The notes beneath the pieces are model-generated. The model was not told the origin of the DNA. It did no database searches and saw nothing but the letters and a program-made list of their open reading frames with translations. Below, one piece after another: positions 10,462 to 20,957 of a DNA stretch of 64,000 nt. Source of the stretch: Clarkia xantiana subsp. parviflora (Eukaryota > Streptophyta > Magnoliopsida > Myrtales > Onagraceae); contig JAPTYO010000017.1 in the NCBI GenBank assembly GCA_036873135.1, positions 6,386,001 to 6,450,000 of the forward strand, in the 5' to 3' direction. Position numbers and translations under genes: made by a program. Position 1 is the first letter of the stretch. The number at the start of each line of letters is the position of its first letter.

Positions 10462-11247
10462 TGATGGATATACGCCCAATTTAATCCCGTTGACTTTAGA
10501 ATCGTTTTATTTTTATCACCCCGTTAATGATTGTAAATCGAAACTTCAACCCGAACACTTCGCGAAAACACCAACGGTCCGGACGAGGCCGAAGCGCTCG
10601 TCCGGTCAAGTTAGACTCACCTAGGTGAGGTCGGGTGGCCACACCCGACCTCCCCTAGGGGAGATCAGGTCAGCCAACCCGATCTCCCCTAGGGGAGATA
10701 GAGTTGGCCAACCCTATCTCCCCTAGGAGGGGTTGGGTGGCCTCACCCAACCCCTACCCTTGGGGGTCGGATTTTCCTTCCCCCCAAGGGCCCCGGCACC
10801 ATTCTTGGACTCCCATACTCGGTTTATTTCCGCCAACCTTCTCCGTATCCTAATGTCTTAATTACGTACTTAAAGGTTAGTTAACTGTGTTTAAAGGTTA
10901 ACGATGTCATTAAGCCACCTTAATGACACCGTTGCCTATAAATACCACACCTCCACTATTCATTTGATCATCTTGGCAAGTGGCATAATTTTGCTCTGAC
11001 ATCTCTCTAGCTTTATCTCTCTAAAACCGTACTGACTTAGGCATCAGAGAGGGTTCATCAGGCACCACCCCCCCCCCCCCTCTGTGCCTGGTATTGCCCC
11101 TCTTGCAGGGCGAGAGGAGAAGAGAAGTTAAGGACGGAAGGACACAAGCTAGGACAGCACAACCCGAGAACACCAAATCCGCAACACCTCCAGTGAGGAA
11201 TGAGACTTGAGTCGACCGCCCGTTGACCCTAGACTCGGAACCTAACA
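10462..11247 (+). repeat. TE-B 3' LTR
   Basis: This 786-bp LTR is the partner of 1057-1804. It carries about a dozen substitutions and one extra palindromic unit near 10689-10724 (gggagatagagttggccaac and its complement). Its TATA box lies near 10936. It is followed by the agtag duplication at 11248-11252. Confidence 0.92.
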
Positions 11248-11252
11248 AGTAG

Positions 11253-11348
11253 TAATGTACTTGGCGCGGGCACTTGGCACTTGGCATTCGGCACTGGCAC
11301 TTGACATGTAGCAGTGTCGTCTTGACGAAGCAAGACTTAAGTTTATAC
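11253..11348. other. TE-A fragment between TE-B and TE-C
   Basis: Some 96 bases of TE-A remain between two opposite insertions. The sequence has short direct repeats (acttggca, ggcacttg). Its last five bases, tatac at 11344-11348, are the target duplication of TE-C. Confidence 0.7.
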
Positions 11349-12094
11349 TGTTAGGTTCCGAGTCTAGGGTCAACGGGCGGTCGACTCAAGTCTCGTTCCT
11401 CACTGGAGATGTTGTGGATCCGGTGCTCTCGGGTTGTGCTGTCCTAGCTTACGTCCTTCCGTCCTTAGCTTCTCTTCTCCTCTCGCCCTGCAAGAGGGGC
11501 AATACCAGGCACAGAGGGGGGGTGGTGCCTGATGAACCCTCTCCGATGCCTAAGTCAGTACGGTTTTAGAGAGATAAAGCTAGAGAGATGTCAGAGCAAA
11601 ATTATGCAATTTGCCAAGATGATCAAATGAATAGTGGAGGTGTTGTATTTATAGGCAACGGTGTCATTAAGGTGGCTTAATGACATCGTTAAGCTTTAAA
11701 CACATTTAATTAACCTTTAAGCACGTAATTAAGACCTTAGGATACGGAGAAGGTTGGCGGAAATAAACCGAGTATGGGAGTCCAAGAGTGGTGCCGGGGC
11801 CCTTGGGGGGAAGGAAAATCCGACCCCCAAGGGTAGGGGTTGGGTGAGGCCACCCAACCCCTCCTAGGGGAGATCGGGTTGGCTGACCCGATCTCCCCTA
11901 GGGGAGGTCGGGTGTGGCCACCCGACCTCACCTAGGTGAATCTAACTTGGCCGGACGAGCGCTTCGGCCTCGTCCGGACCGTTGGTGTTTTCGCGAAGTG
12001 TTCGGGTTGAAGTTTCGATTTACAATCATTAACGGGGTGATAAAAATAAAACGATTCGGAAGTCAACGGGTTCAAATTGGGCGTATATCCATCA
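11349..12094 (-). repeat. TE-C 3' LTR
   Basis: This 746-bp LTR is the reverse complement of the TE-B LTRs, from tgttaggttccg to atatccatca. It lacks the optional palindromic unit. It lies only 101 bp from the TE-B 3' LTR in opposite orientation. Confidence 0.9.
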
Positions 12095-13330
12095 CATGCC
12101 CCCGAGTCAACCAATGGCCTAACCCTTGAGTGATTCTATTTTAGGATGGTATGACACGCGCAATTTGAAACCGGGGTTTTACCTTTCGTCTGAATGCTTG
12201 CTTACCCATGGATGTGTGCCTCTGACTCTGCCCCCTGCCTTATGAGATAGAGGAATTGTAAACGTCAGAGTAGTACGGACACGTGCCTAAGCACGCATCC
12301 GTCTGAGGTGGGAGTAACAAATCTATCCTTGCTACGGGCGTATACTCGAAAGATACATGCTTGCATAGGGATGCAATACGAATACAACTAAGTGGCTTAT
12401 GCTTCAATTTCATGCCGGGATTTTGCCTAAGTGGAGAAAAATTTAATTTTGGCCCGAAATTTTTCTAAGTATGGGATACTAGAAAATATGCCTATAGGAT
12501 GTTAACTAGGAGTGAACATGGACATATCATGAACATGAGGATGTGTACTAGCATACATGCAAGTAGGAACATAAGGATGGGAGTGAGTATAGACATGCTG
12601 CGATTGTAGTCATGAATGTATGCATAAATATATGGCGGCCATGTGCATGGACGTCTAAATGTACTAGCGTGAGCATTGTCCATTAACCTCGACCTTCGGC
12701 ATGTGTAACATTTTTCCTTCATTCGTTGGAGCGTGTGTATAGCTCTTGACCTTTACCCTGCAATTTGTTCCCCATAAAAGTGAGGGTGAAAATGCTTACA
12801 AGCTTTCTTCTTACCGCCGCGAGCGAAGGGGTCTATTGACATGTGTTAAGGGTTGACCCTTCCTTCGGATGTGTTGGAGCGTTGCTCCATTTGGGGAAAC
12901 TAAAAGTTCGCCCTCTTCCCTTGGTGTTAAGGTTGCCCCCGTAGTAGGCGTATCTCGCCCCTCCATGGGTAAGGGTCGATCTTTGCGTTGGTTGTTCGTA
13001 TAGATGACTCACTTTTGGGAAGCTTTCTTCTTCAGACAGGGAGACCTTGAAGATCGTTTTCCAAGGTAGTCAGACCAAATCTGACTGTCCTGTGTCTTGG
13101 GTGTCCGAGGTGGACTCGTATGAGGCGGGGACTCGTATGACCCCTTGTAGGTTGATTTCATGGAGAAACATATAAGGTGTAGGCAGAGCGTTCCGAACGT
13201 ACCGTTGAATCGGATGAGAGGGAAAGACCCTCTAGTTCCGCTTATCAAGCCAAGAAATTTTCTAAGTCAGCGAAGGCTGCTAATGCTTCCAGTATGTTCT
13301 CATTCCATTCTCTTCTCTTTGTGATATACT
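12095..13330. other. TE-C 3' internal region
   Basis: The polypurine tract (catgcccccgagtcaacc on this strand) is followed by a segment shared with TE-B up to about 12480. The rest, about 850 bases, shows only a decayed stretch that may be the 5' part of the antisense gene. I see no intact reading frame. Confidence 0.45.
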
Positions 13331-13690
13331 TATGATTGTTCTCATGTTGCTTCCTTCTTGTTGTTAGAACGTTCGCCCCTGGTTACCGAATGGGTTCTTG
13401 CGGTGGGCGAGAGTTCAAGTCAATCTAAATCCAAGGCGTGGAAACCTGACTCTGAGGTCGGGCCCTCGGTTGCCAAGGAGAAGGAAACCGCGAGGGGCTC
13501 TCCTTCAAGTGCCTCCTTGCTGACTCCCTCTCATGATAAGGAGGTAGTGGTTGAAGAGGCGCCCTCTTTACTTGACAAAGGGAAACAACCTGTGGCTGGC
13601 GATGGGGTGATCATAGGTCTTGATGTCTCTTCTCTATCCTCTGCCCCCCAGCCGAGGGGCCGAGTCTCAGGTTCATTTCATCTTCATGTA
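13331..13690 (+). pseudogene. TE-C antisense gene remnant (one exon)
   Basis: An acceptor-like …cttgttgttag near 13367 is followed by a frame reading PLVTEWVLAVGES…KAWKPDSEVG…DKEVVVEEAPSLLDKGKQPV. This parallels the TE-B antisense linker exon (PLVTERVVSVGKG…SRRSDSEAG…DKEMVVEEVPSRSDKGKRPV). Exons before and after are not recognisable, and the downstream frame is not similar to TE-B. It is a truncated copy of a protein of unknown function. Confidence 0.6.
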
Positions 13691-14190
13691 GATTTGACGA
13701 CTTTTGAAGGTGTCTTTGGCTTTCCTATGGGTTATGTTATTAACCCCTGCGTTGAAGATTTTTCTTTTGGTGATGGGTGTGATCATCGCCTTTCGTTGAG
13801 GTTCCTTTCTCTTGTCATGGTTCTGATTAAGATAGCGAATTCTTGGTTGGGAGTTTGGTGGAGACTGTTCTTGAGTTATCCTCTAGTAGTATCGTAGTTG
13901 TGATCGTTGTGGGGATCGTTTTGTTATATGCCCTCAATAGTGCTTGTCGTGATTCTTTGCTTCATGGTTGATTTCATGAGACATGGAGGTTGTCTTCATA
14001 ATGAGGACGTCTCCTACCTAGTATCCCCCAGTGGGTTGAAATATAAGTGCCTACCTTTGATGAGCGTATGGAGAGTGTTGTTTTTCCCTTTTTCTTGAAC
14101 CTCCTTCTAAGGCTAGGCGTAGCCTTTTGATGTTCGTGGTCGGGATGATGTCTTTACAATGTATGTCTTTGACAAATGTTTTACGATGTG
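13691..14190. other. TE-C degenerate stretch
   Basis: About 500 bases after the antisense exon remnant. Two short plus-strand frames occur, but neither resembles other proteins in this window. I see nothing supportable. Confidence 0.35.
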
Positions 14191-14352
14191 CTGCCATGAT
14201 AATCACTTCGAGGTATGTGGACATGATAGCCACTTCGTGACGTGTGGGAGTGATAGCCCTTCTGTAGTGTGTGGACATGATAGCCACTTCAAGTTATGTG
14301 GACATGATAGCCACTTCAAGGTATGTGGACATGATAGCCACATCACGATGTA
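14191..14352 (+). repeat. TE-C short tandem repeat
   Basis: Five to six units of about 24-27 bp based on gtggacatgatagccacttc, the last three nearly identical. It produces a Cys/His-rich open frame (GHDSHF repeats) that I attribute to the repeat, not to a zinc-finger protein. Confidence 0.7.
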
Positions 14353-14554
14353 TGGAGTTGTGCTTTAGTATTCCTTTCCTTACCTTTCTTTTTTGTTTTC
14401 CTTCACATCATACCTGCTATCTCATCAAGAAAAAATATTATGTGTTCTTCATACAACTTTGCTTTGCAATTATTATCTCATGGAATCCTTCTCAGTATGG
14501 TGCGATGATCTCTTCTGATACCCTTTGAATGGTATATATGGTACTGTTAGACCA

Positions 14555-15235
14555 AAGATACGCTCTTGGTGGGCGTCGAATCTGTTCACGAGACAGGCTC
14601 TCGGAGGGCACTTAACGTTTCACAGGATAGGCTCCCGGAGGGCACAGGTTAGACCAAAGATACGCTCCTGGTTGGCGTCGAAGCTGGTAGTTTGAAATCT
14701 ACCTCAAGATACGCTCTTGGGGGCGTCGAATCTGGTAGTGTTTTTTCTACCTCAAGATACGCTCTTGGGGGCGTCGAATCTGGTAGGTTGCAAATCTACC
14801 TCAAGATACGCTCCTGGGGGCGTCGAAGGTCGTAGTTTTAGAAACTACTCTCAAGATACGCTCTTGGGGGCGTCGAAATTCGTAGTTTTTGGAAACCACT
14901 CTCAAGATACGCTCTTGGTGCGTCGAATGTCGTAGTATAGAAACTACTCTCAAGATACGCTCTTGGGGGCGTCGAAGGTCGTAGTATGAACACTACTCTC
15001 AAGATACGCTCTTGGGGGCGTCGAAGGTCGTAGTATAAAAACTACTCTCAAGATACGCTCTTGGGGGCGTCGAAGTTCGTAGTATAAAAACTACTCTCAA
15101 GATACGCTCTTGGGGGCGTCGAATCTGTTCGCGGGATAGGCTCCCGGAGGGCACAGGGTTCGTAGTTTTAGAACTACTCTCAAGATACGCTCTTGGGGGC
15201 GTCGAATGTGTTCGCGGTATTGGCTCCCGGAGGGC
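14555..15235 (-). repeat. TE-C tandem array (TE-B type, inverted)
   Basis: About a dozen units containing agatacgctcttgggggcgt, the reverse complement of the TE-B core. The two gctcccggagggcaca units correspond to the longer TE-B unit. Position and orientation relative to gag and the antisense gene are the same as in TE-B. Confidence 0.85.
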
Positions 15236-18200
15236 TCAGAATATTACTTTACCTTGTGTCTCTTCTCATGTAGGGTGCGTCTGGTATGCTTTTCGAGTCT
15301 TTACTTGACTTTTCCTTCTATGATATTGCCTGCTACCACGCTTTTTCTTCAATGTGGGAGATCACCTTTCGAGGGCGATGTTTGTGTGTTGCCAGTTTAG
15401 GACGAGTTCGTATAGGGAGTTGATGATGTTTTCCTCTTATGTGACCTCTTCTAGGAGAAGTGGTATTGCATGCTCTTGTGTTCTTCTGCCTCTAATCTCT
15501 TCTTTTACACTTAGGTGGACTACCAAGCACTTATTCGATTGGTGCCCCCCAAGTTGCTTGGTGGTCATACCGCCTTTCATATTTGGCCGTTGAAGGCCCC
15601 TCGTTCATTTTCTTGGTTGGGTACCCCTTATGCTCGGGGCTCCCTTGTCTGCTTGTTTGAATGCGATGAGTGTCCCTTGTAGGATTTACTCTTTCTCATG
15701 CTTGCTTGTTTCAGTCATGGCATGGTTTGGTCGGATGTATCTTTAGAGGTTGGTTGGAGAGCTTTTGCTTTGGGTGGGTGGGGGTGATTTTCATTCTCTT
15801 GATAACCAGGATGCGGCAGTGTTTGTATCCTAGGGGTGCTTGTAAATTCTTTCCCCCCTTCTTTGTGTTTTAGGTTGAAAAGCTCTCTCATAGAATAGTG
15901 TCTTGAGTTGTTAATCTCGTAGGTGTGTTTCAGACTAGTTAATCTAATCCATGCTCTTTGCTCGTGCATGGGGGGGTCTGACCGGGCTGTGATAATCTTC
16001 TTGGAGTGTTGTGGCACTTAGTGTGGTTTGCCTTTTCCTTCACATTGGAGTATTCTTCAATGCCTTTAGGGGGTGTCACATTGGTCATGCTCCCCCCACC
16101 TTGAATCTTGATTATAGACTTTCTTTGAATTAGGACTTGAACTTAAAAAGGATGTCTTCCTCTAGGTTTGCAGGTGATGTTCCATGATTTTCCATGGGTT
16201 TGTCCCCGTATTGGCTATTCCTTGCTGGATAGCTTCATTAGAGGCTGCATTTGTATTGCGTACGTATACGTGTTTGAGGTGTGTTGAGCTGACAAGTCCC
16301 TCCTTTTTTGTTTTGTCATAACCTTCATTCATCATGTATTCGGCGTATGGCCTTAAAGGCGGGATATTTTTCTAGTGCCCCTTTTATCGGGGTTCTCCTC
16401 TTGATGGGATGCCAGAGTCAAATGTCTTATCATTTGCAGACAAGGTGGTTGATCGGGATGTGCGTCTAGTGTGAGGGTCGATCTTGAAACCTTACTCCCC
16501 AAGCTTTTGAGCTCTTCTTTGGTTGATCTTGTAGAACTATTATCCTGCCCTAAGGCTCTTGATAGGAGATGTATCTCATTTTCATACTCTAGTTGTTGCA
16601 CTATCTCTTTTGCTAATCTTGCATCTCTAGAGTTTCTCTCTTGGTGCATGACTTCAATGACAGGATTTTCTACCGATGTTTATTCTATTAGGACTTGTAT
16701 CCTTGGTTGCCTTCCTTTCTTGTGAGATGGCGAAGGAGTGTTTGTGAACACTCCAATGTGTCGTACTTGGTAGAGGTATGCGCCTTAATCTTTATGGCGC
16801 TGTCTTGAATCTTCGTGTACCTATCTCTGATGAACATGTTATTCATTACATATATAGTGCGGAGTCCAAGGATCTCCGGGTTAGGATCATAGTTTGAGAA
16901 CAGAGACATAGTCATCTATTAGATAACCTCTTTATCTACGGAGTTTATTTTTGCAAGAATAAATGCAAGGATACTTGTAAGGATACTTGTAAGGATATGT
17001 GTTCCATCCTTATTCCTGGTTCATTTGCAGTGCCGTGTCCCTAATGGGTGTGTTGATGTTCTGACCACCTTTACTAGTAGGGGGTCCTTTGGTATTAGGT
17101 AAGCCTGACTCTTCTCTAGTATCATCAATGGTTGGTCATGGGAGATGTCTGACGGACTCCCTTCATGCACTATGGTTCTCTTCATATCAAAGTTGGTGAT
17201 TCCCTCTCTTATGACTAATATATCCTTGTGTGGAAATACTATGTTTTCCATATCCCTTTTTAAAAGCTTGATGATGGTGTCACCATTCTTCCTTTGCTAG
17301 GCTTGGTGTCCTTGAGAGTTTTTGATGGAAGTGTATTCCATTACCTAGGATGAGCTTACTAAGTGTAGTTGTGTCTCTTGGCTATTTTGTGAAATCATAA
17401 AGATCCGCTGGAGGTGTTTGCTTCTGATAGTGGGCGTTGCCCATGTGATATGGTTTCCTCCATTTTTGGAGGGATGTGTTCGCGGCTACCCCCTCTTATG
17501 CTAATGGGCGTTTGTGGGGAGGGCATGTTGTAACTGGTGCCCCCCTTGCATACCAATGCCCGATGGGATCCTTTGACGGACTTGGCCCTAGGATGCTTAG
17601 TAGAAGGTTATGGTAGGGGTAATCCTTTGTGGCCTTCATGGTAGTTCCTCTATAGGTTGTTGGGAGTGCTCAACTTATTTTTGACCTTATAGGTGTTCTT
17701 TGGGATTGAGGAATCTGTTGCTTGTGCATCTCTTGATTGGTGACGGCCTTTTACCGATTCTTCTAGTGGTCCACCTGTGTATATATATATCACGGAGCCC
17801 GAAGGCGTCCGGTATGGTCATTCTTGGAAAACATGTTGATATCAAGTATCAAAATCTACCCATTTTAGGGAGTTGACTTGTTATGCAGTTAAATTAAATA
17901 AGAGGATATGGGAAGGATATGGGTGTGGGGGTGTTGATATCCCCTGCTTCCTTGGTAATGTAACTGTTTTCCTCCATTAGTCTGTGTGTATTCCTTCCAC
18001 TTGAGGAATATAAGGTCGCATCCTTGCAGGACGGACTAGGTGGAGGTGTATCCTTCATGTATGCTATGTGCGATCTCACTCTACTACGTCTCTCCATGAG
18101 ACTTCCCATTGTAGTAGCTATGTGCTAACGTGGTGTGGTACTCTATGAGTCCCCTGTTCAAATCCTTGTCTTTTCAAATCCTCCCCTGTCCTAGGGGGAT

Positions 18201-19127
18201 GTGTGCCAAGGGTTGTCATGCACAAGGGGTTTGGATCTGTCGTGCTGTATCATGGGTAGGTGGTTGCCTTGTTGTGTTGTTGGGACTATGTCCCTTAGTC
18301 ATGTCTGTGGTGATACGGACTGTATGTGTTCATTGCCAGGGTGGATGTTGGAACTCCTATATCCTTGTTGGTCTGGCATGTATGTCCTCCCTTAGTGCGG
18401 TGTATGTCCCTGTTGGGGTACTTGGTTGAATTCATGCCTCCTTGGAGGTCTTGCCTGTCTGTCTGCCCCCAGCGGGGTGTAAGCCCTGGCGTTCTGTTGC
18501 TGCCTAGGAGGCACAAATTGTTGTCTTCCCTCTGGGGGTGGCTTTTGGTAATTTCTTCTTTGCTCTTCTCGCTGCCCTGCTCAAGGGTGCGAGTGGCGTT
18601 CTTCCGTTGGGATTTTCTCCTCTTCATGAGCTTCTTCTCCTTCCTATCGGTGTTGCCTTTCTTGCCTATTCCTTAGGGTCTCTCTGTAGGCTAGTAGCTC
18701 GTCCAACGCGCTCATCAGCCCTGGAGTCACTGTATGTGCTCCCTGTGTGTGCGCCGGCCTTGTGTTTGTTGTGTGGGCGCGGTTGTCATTCCTTTGGGCC
18801 GGCATCCCATATGGATATCCTTGGGGTTGCGCCTCATAGTAGTATCCCTCGGGAGGTGCCGTGTATTGGGATGGCACTCCCTGTTGCTCCCTCTCTCTCT
18901 GTGGCCTCCTTGCCAAAGGGGTTGAGGCTGTAGAGGACTCAGCCCCAGCTGGGCGTGAGGGTCCTCCTTCCTGGTTGTTGGGCTGGGGAGCCTGTGGGGT
19001 TACTTGAGGCTCTGGGTGCACAGGCAGTTTCCCTGGGTTAGGCTGCCTTGCTGGAGGTATAGGCTGTCTCCCTCGCCTATTGCCCCCCAGGTGGGCGGTG
19101 ATGCCTAGACACCATGCTGTTCGTCAT
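15236..19127 (-). pseudogene. TE-C gag-protease remnant
   Basis: The start is the ATG at 19127 (MTNS…SRHHRPPGG), equivalent to TE-B 1856. The Pro/Gln-rich N-terminus is readable at 19021-18644 (PQAPQPNNQEGGPSRPAG…APPEGYYYEAQPQGY) and at 18627-18295. The rest is broken by stops and shifts. A protease trace is visible at 17251-17021 (NIVFPHKDILVI…NFDMKRTIVHEGS, where the catalytic Asp of LVDGGSS has become His). A coiled-coil-like fragment lies near 16649-16353. No intact Gag domain, zinc finger or polymerase is seen. Confidence 0.65.
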
Positions 19128-19166
19128 TGCTCTTGTTATTGCCAGGCTTTCTGTTCGAAGCCCACA

Positions 19167-19176
19167 GACGGCGCCA
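19167..19176 (-). other. TE-C primer-binding site
   Basis: On the minus strand this reads tggcgccgtc, then tgtgggcttcg. It sits two bases from the 5' LTR, as in TE-B. Confidence 0.7.
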
Positions 19177-19178
19177 AG

Positions 19179-19944
19179 TGTTAGGTTCCGAGTCTAGGGT
19201 CAACGGGCGGTCGACTCAAGTCTCGTTCCTCACTGGAGATGTTGTGGATCCGGTGCTCTCGGGTTGTGCTGTCCTAGCTTACGTCCTTCCGTCCTTAGCT
19301 TCTCTTCTCCTCTCGCCCTGCAAGAGGAGCAATACCAGGCACAGAGGGGGGGGGTGGTGCCTGATGAACCCTCTCCGATGCCTAAGTCAGTACGGTTTTA
19401 GAGAGATAAAGCTAGAGAGATGTCAGAGCAAAATTATGCAATTTGCCAAGATGATCAAATGAATAGTGGAGGTGTTGTATTTATAGGCAACGGTGTCATT
19501 AAGGTGGCTTAATGACATCGTTAACCTTTAAACACAGTTAATTAACCTTTAAGCACGATACGGAGAAGGTTGGCGGAAATAAACCGAGTATGGGAGTCCA
19601 AGAGTGGTGCCGGGGCCCTCGGGGGGAAGGAAAATCCGACCCCCAAGGGTAGGGGTTGGGTGAGGCCACCCAACCCCTCCTAGGGGAAATAGGGTTGGCC
19701 AACCCTATCTCCCCTAGGGGAGATCGGGTTGGCAGACCCGATCTCCCCTAGGGGAGGTCGGGTGTGGCCACCCGACCTCACCTAGGTGAATCTAACTTGG
19801 CCGGACGAACGCTTCGGCCTCGTCCGGACCGTTGGTGTTTTCGCGAAGTGTTCGGGTTGAAGTTTCGATTTACAATCATTAACGGGGTGATAAAAATAAA
19901 ACGATTCGGAAGTCAACGGGTTCAAATTGGGCGTATATCCATTA
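19179..19944 (-). repeat. TE-C 5' LTR
   Basis: This 766-bp LTR starts tgttaggttccg and ends atatccatta. Unlike the other TE-C LTR it carries the optional palindromic unit (near 19680-19715). The tatac target duplication follows at 19945-19949. Confidence 0.88.
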
Positions 19945-19949
19945 TATAC

Positions 19950-20229
19950 CGTCTCTTAGTTCCACTCTAAGGCGACGTTGTTGCAAGGTACTTCTTGCTT
20001 GTTTTGCTGTTTTTGCGTTAAATGCTAAAGAGCAAGATAACGTTATACAAGACTCGACTTGTAAGTTTGATGAGTTTTGTACAAGGTTTGCTTAAAAAAG
20101 TGTATAACACGAAGCTATCCCTTTTCGGGCCTAAGTCTTCATGGTGTATGAACCCTTAAGAGAGTATGCATACTTTTAGTGTGTGGGGTTGTCGTCTAAC
20201 AAGAGGACTTCCGCCACGGTGGGGTGATC
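19950..20229. other. TE-A fragment between TE-C and TE-D
   Basis: About 280 bases of TE-A internal sequence with no open frame of note. A motif related to gtataacacgaag and acaagactcgacttg recurs loosely. Its final bases, agtca at 20230-20234, are the target duplication of TE-D. Confidence 0.5.
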
Positions 20230-20234
20230 AGTCA

Positions 20235-20919
20235 TGATGGGTTTCGCTATAGCCGTTAGGCCCTTTAACGACGAGTAAACGGTGAATAGGCCCACTGGGC
20301 CCTAAAAGAGGTCAAGAAGACCAATGCGAAGGGTCCCGACAAGAGGAGTCCCGATGGTGAAGGGTCCCGACAAGGTCGGTCCCGATATGCGAGCTGGACG
20401 CTCCCGATGAGATGCCTTTAAGTAGGCCCCGATGATATGCCTTTAAGTAAGCACCGATGTTGAATCCCCGAAGAATGTTAGCCCTGTCACGATGACGAGG
20501 GGCCCCGAGCGGTGACCAAATGAGATAACTCTGGACTCCCTGATACTGGTCGGGACTTGCTATCAGAGGTTGAGGCCGAGAAACACGCCCACTATCAGAG
20601 TAGTGGCCGAGATAAGCGGAACTTGGCCGAGATAAGCGGGATCGTGGCCGAGATAAGCGGAACGTAGGCTAACTGCCCCAGCGGTTCATCAGGTAACTGG
20701 GGTAACTCTTCTCCTATTAAAAGGGAGAAGTTACCTCAGATCAAAGACACATTTACATACTCATACTCTAGCTTGCCAGTTTCATCGAGATACTCATTTA
20801 AGCATCGGAGAGGGATTCTGGGTCACCGCCCGGTCTATTCCCCTCTTGCAGGATTACGTGGAGCAAAAGATTTCGGATTTCTGTCAAGACCGTACCGGAG
20901 TTCCAACCGTGATCCAACA
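20235..20919 (+). repeat. TE-D 5' LTR
   Basis: A 685-bp LTR from tgatgggtttcgc to gatccaaca. Motifs include repeated gggtcccgac and ggccgagataagcgg units, a TATA-like box inside an inverted repeat (20702-20734, here mutated to tattaaaa), and the conserved gcatcggagaggg (20812) to cccctcttgcag (ends 20851) block. Confidence 0.92.
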
Positions 20920-20920
20920 T

Positions 20921-20930
20921 TGGCGCCGTC
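20921..20930 (+). other. TE-D primer-binding site
   Basis: The sequence tggcgccgtc, followed by tgtgggaaacg, starts one base after the 5' LTR. It is the longest of the PBS-like tracts here and is shared with TE-F. Confidence 0.75.
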
Positions 20931-20957
20931 TGTGGGAAACGTAACGAAAAGCCAAAA

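Larger units (their letters stand above)
1057..11247 (+). mobile_element. TE-B: complete non-autonomous gypsy element (Gag-PR-Gag' plus antisense gene)
   Basis: This full-length LTR retrotransposon is 10.2 kb long. It has two LTRs (1057-1804 and 10462-11247) beginning tgatgg and ending taaca. A 5-bp target duplication, agtag, lies at 1052-1056 and 11248-11252. A primer-binding site follows the 5' LTR and a G-rich polypurine tract precedes the 3' LTR. Inside are a gag-protease-gag' frame, a tandem array and a convergent antisense gene. No RT, RNase H or integrase motif is present, so mobility would need proteins in trans, perhaps from Tat-like relatives such as TE-D or TE-F. Confidence 0.9.
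11349..19944 (-). mobile_element. TE-C: gypsy element of the TE-B family, decayed
   Basis: A minus-strand element of 8.6 kb. It has LTRs at 11349-12094 and 19179-19944, and a 5-bp target duplication tatac at 11344-11348 and 19945-19949. The LTRs, polypurine tract, the 400 bp next to the 3' LTR, the tandem array and the gag N-terminus match TE-B. The interior is far more decayed: gag is a scatter of fragments, and only one exon of the antisense gene is recognisable. The outermost base pair of the right LTR has changed (atccatta instead of atccatca). Confidence 0.88.

Noticed and set aside
14159..14368. Cys/His-rich GHDSHF repeat protein
   Set aside because: The pattern is a by-product of a 24-27-bp DNA repeat; there is no start context or wider frame.
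5362..15235. CRISPR-like regularity of the tandem arrays
   Set aside because: Units are contiguous or have related spacers, lie in LTR elements of a plant, and no cas gene exists.
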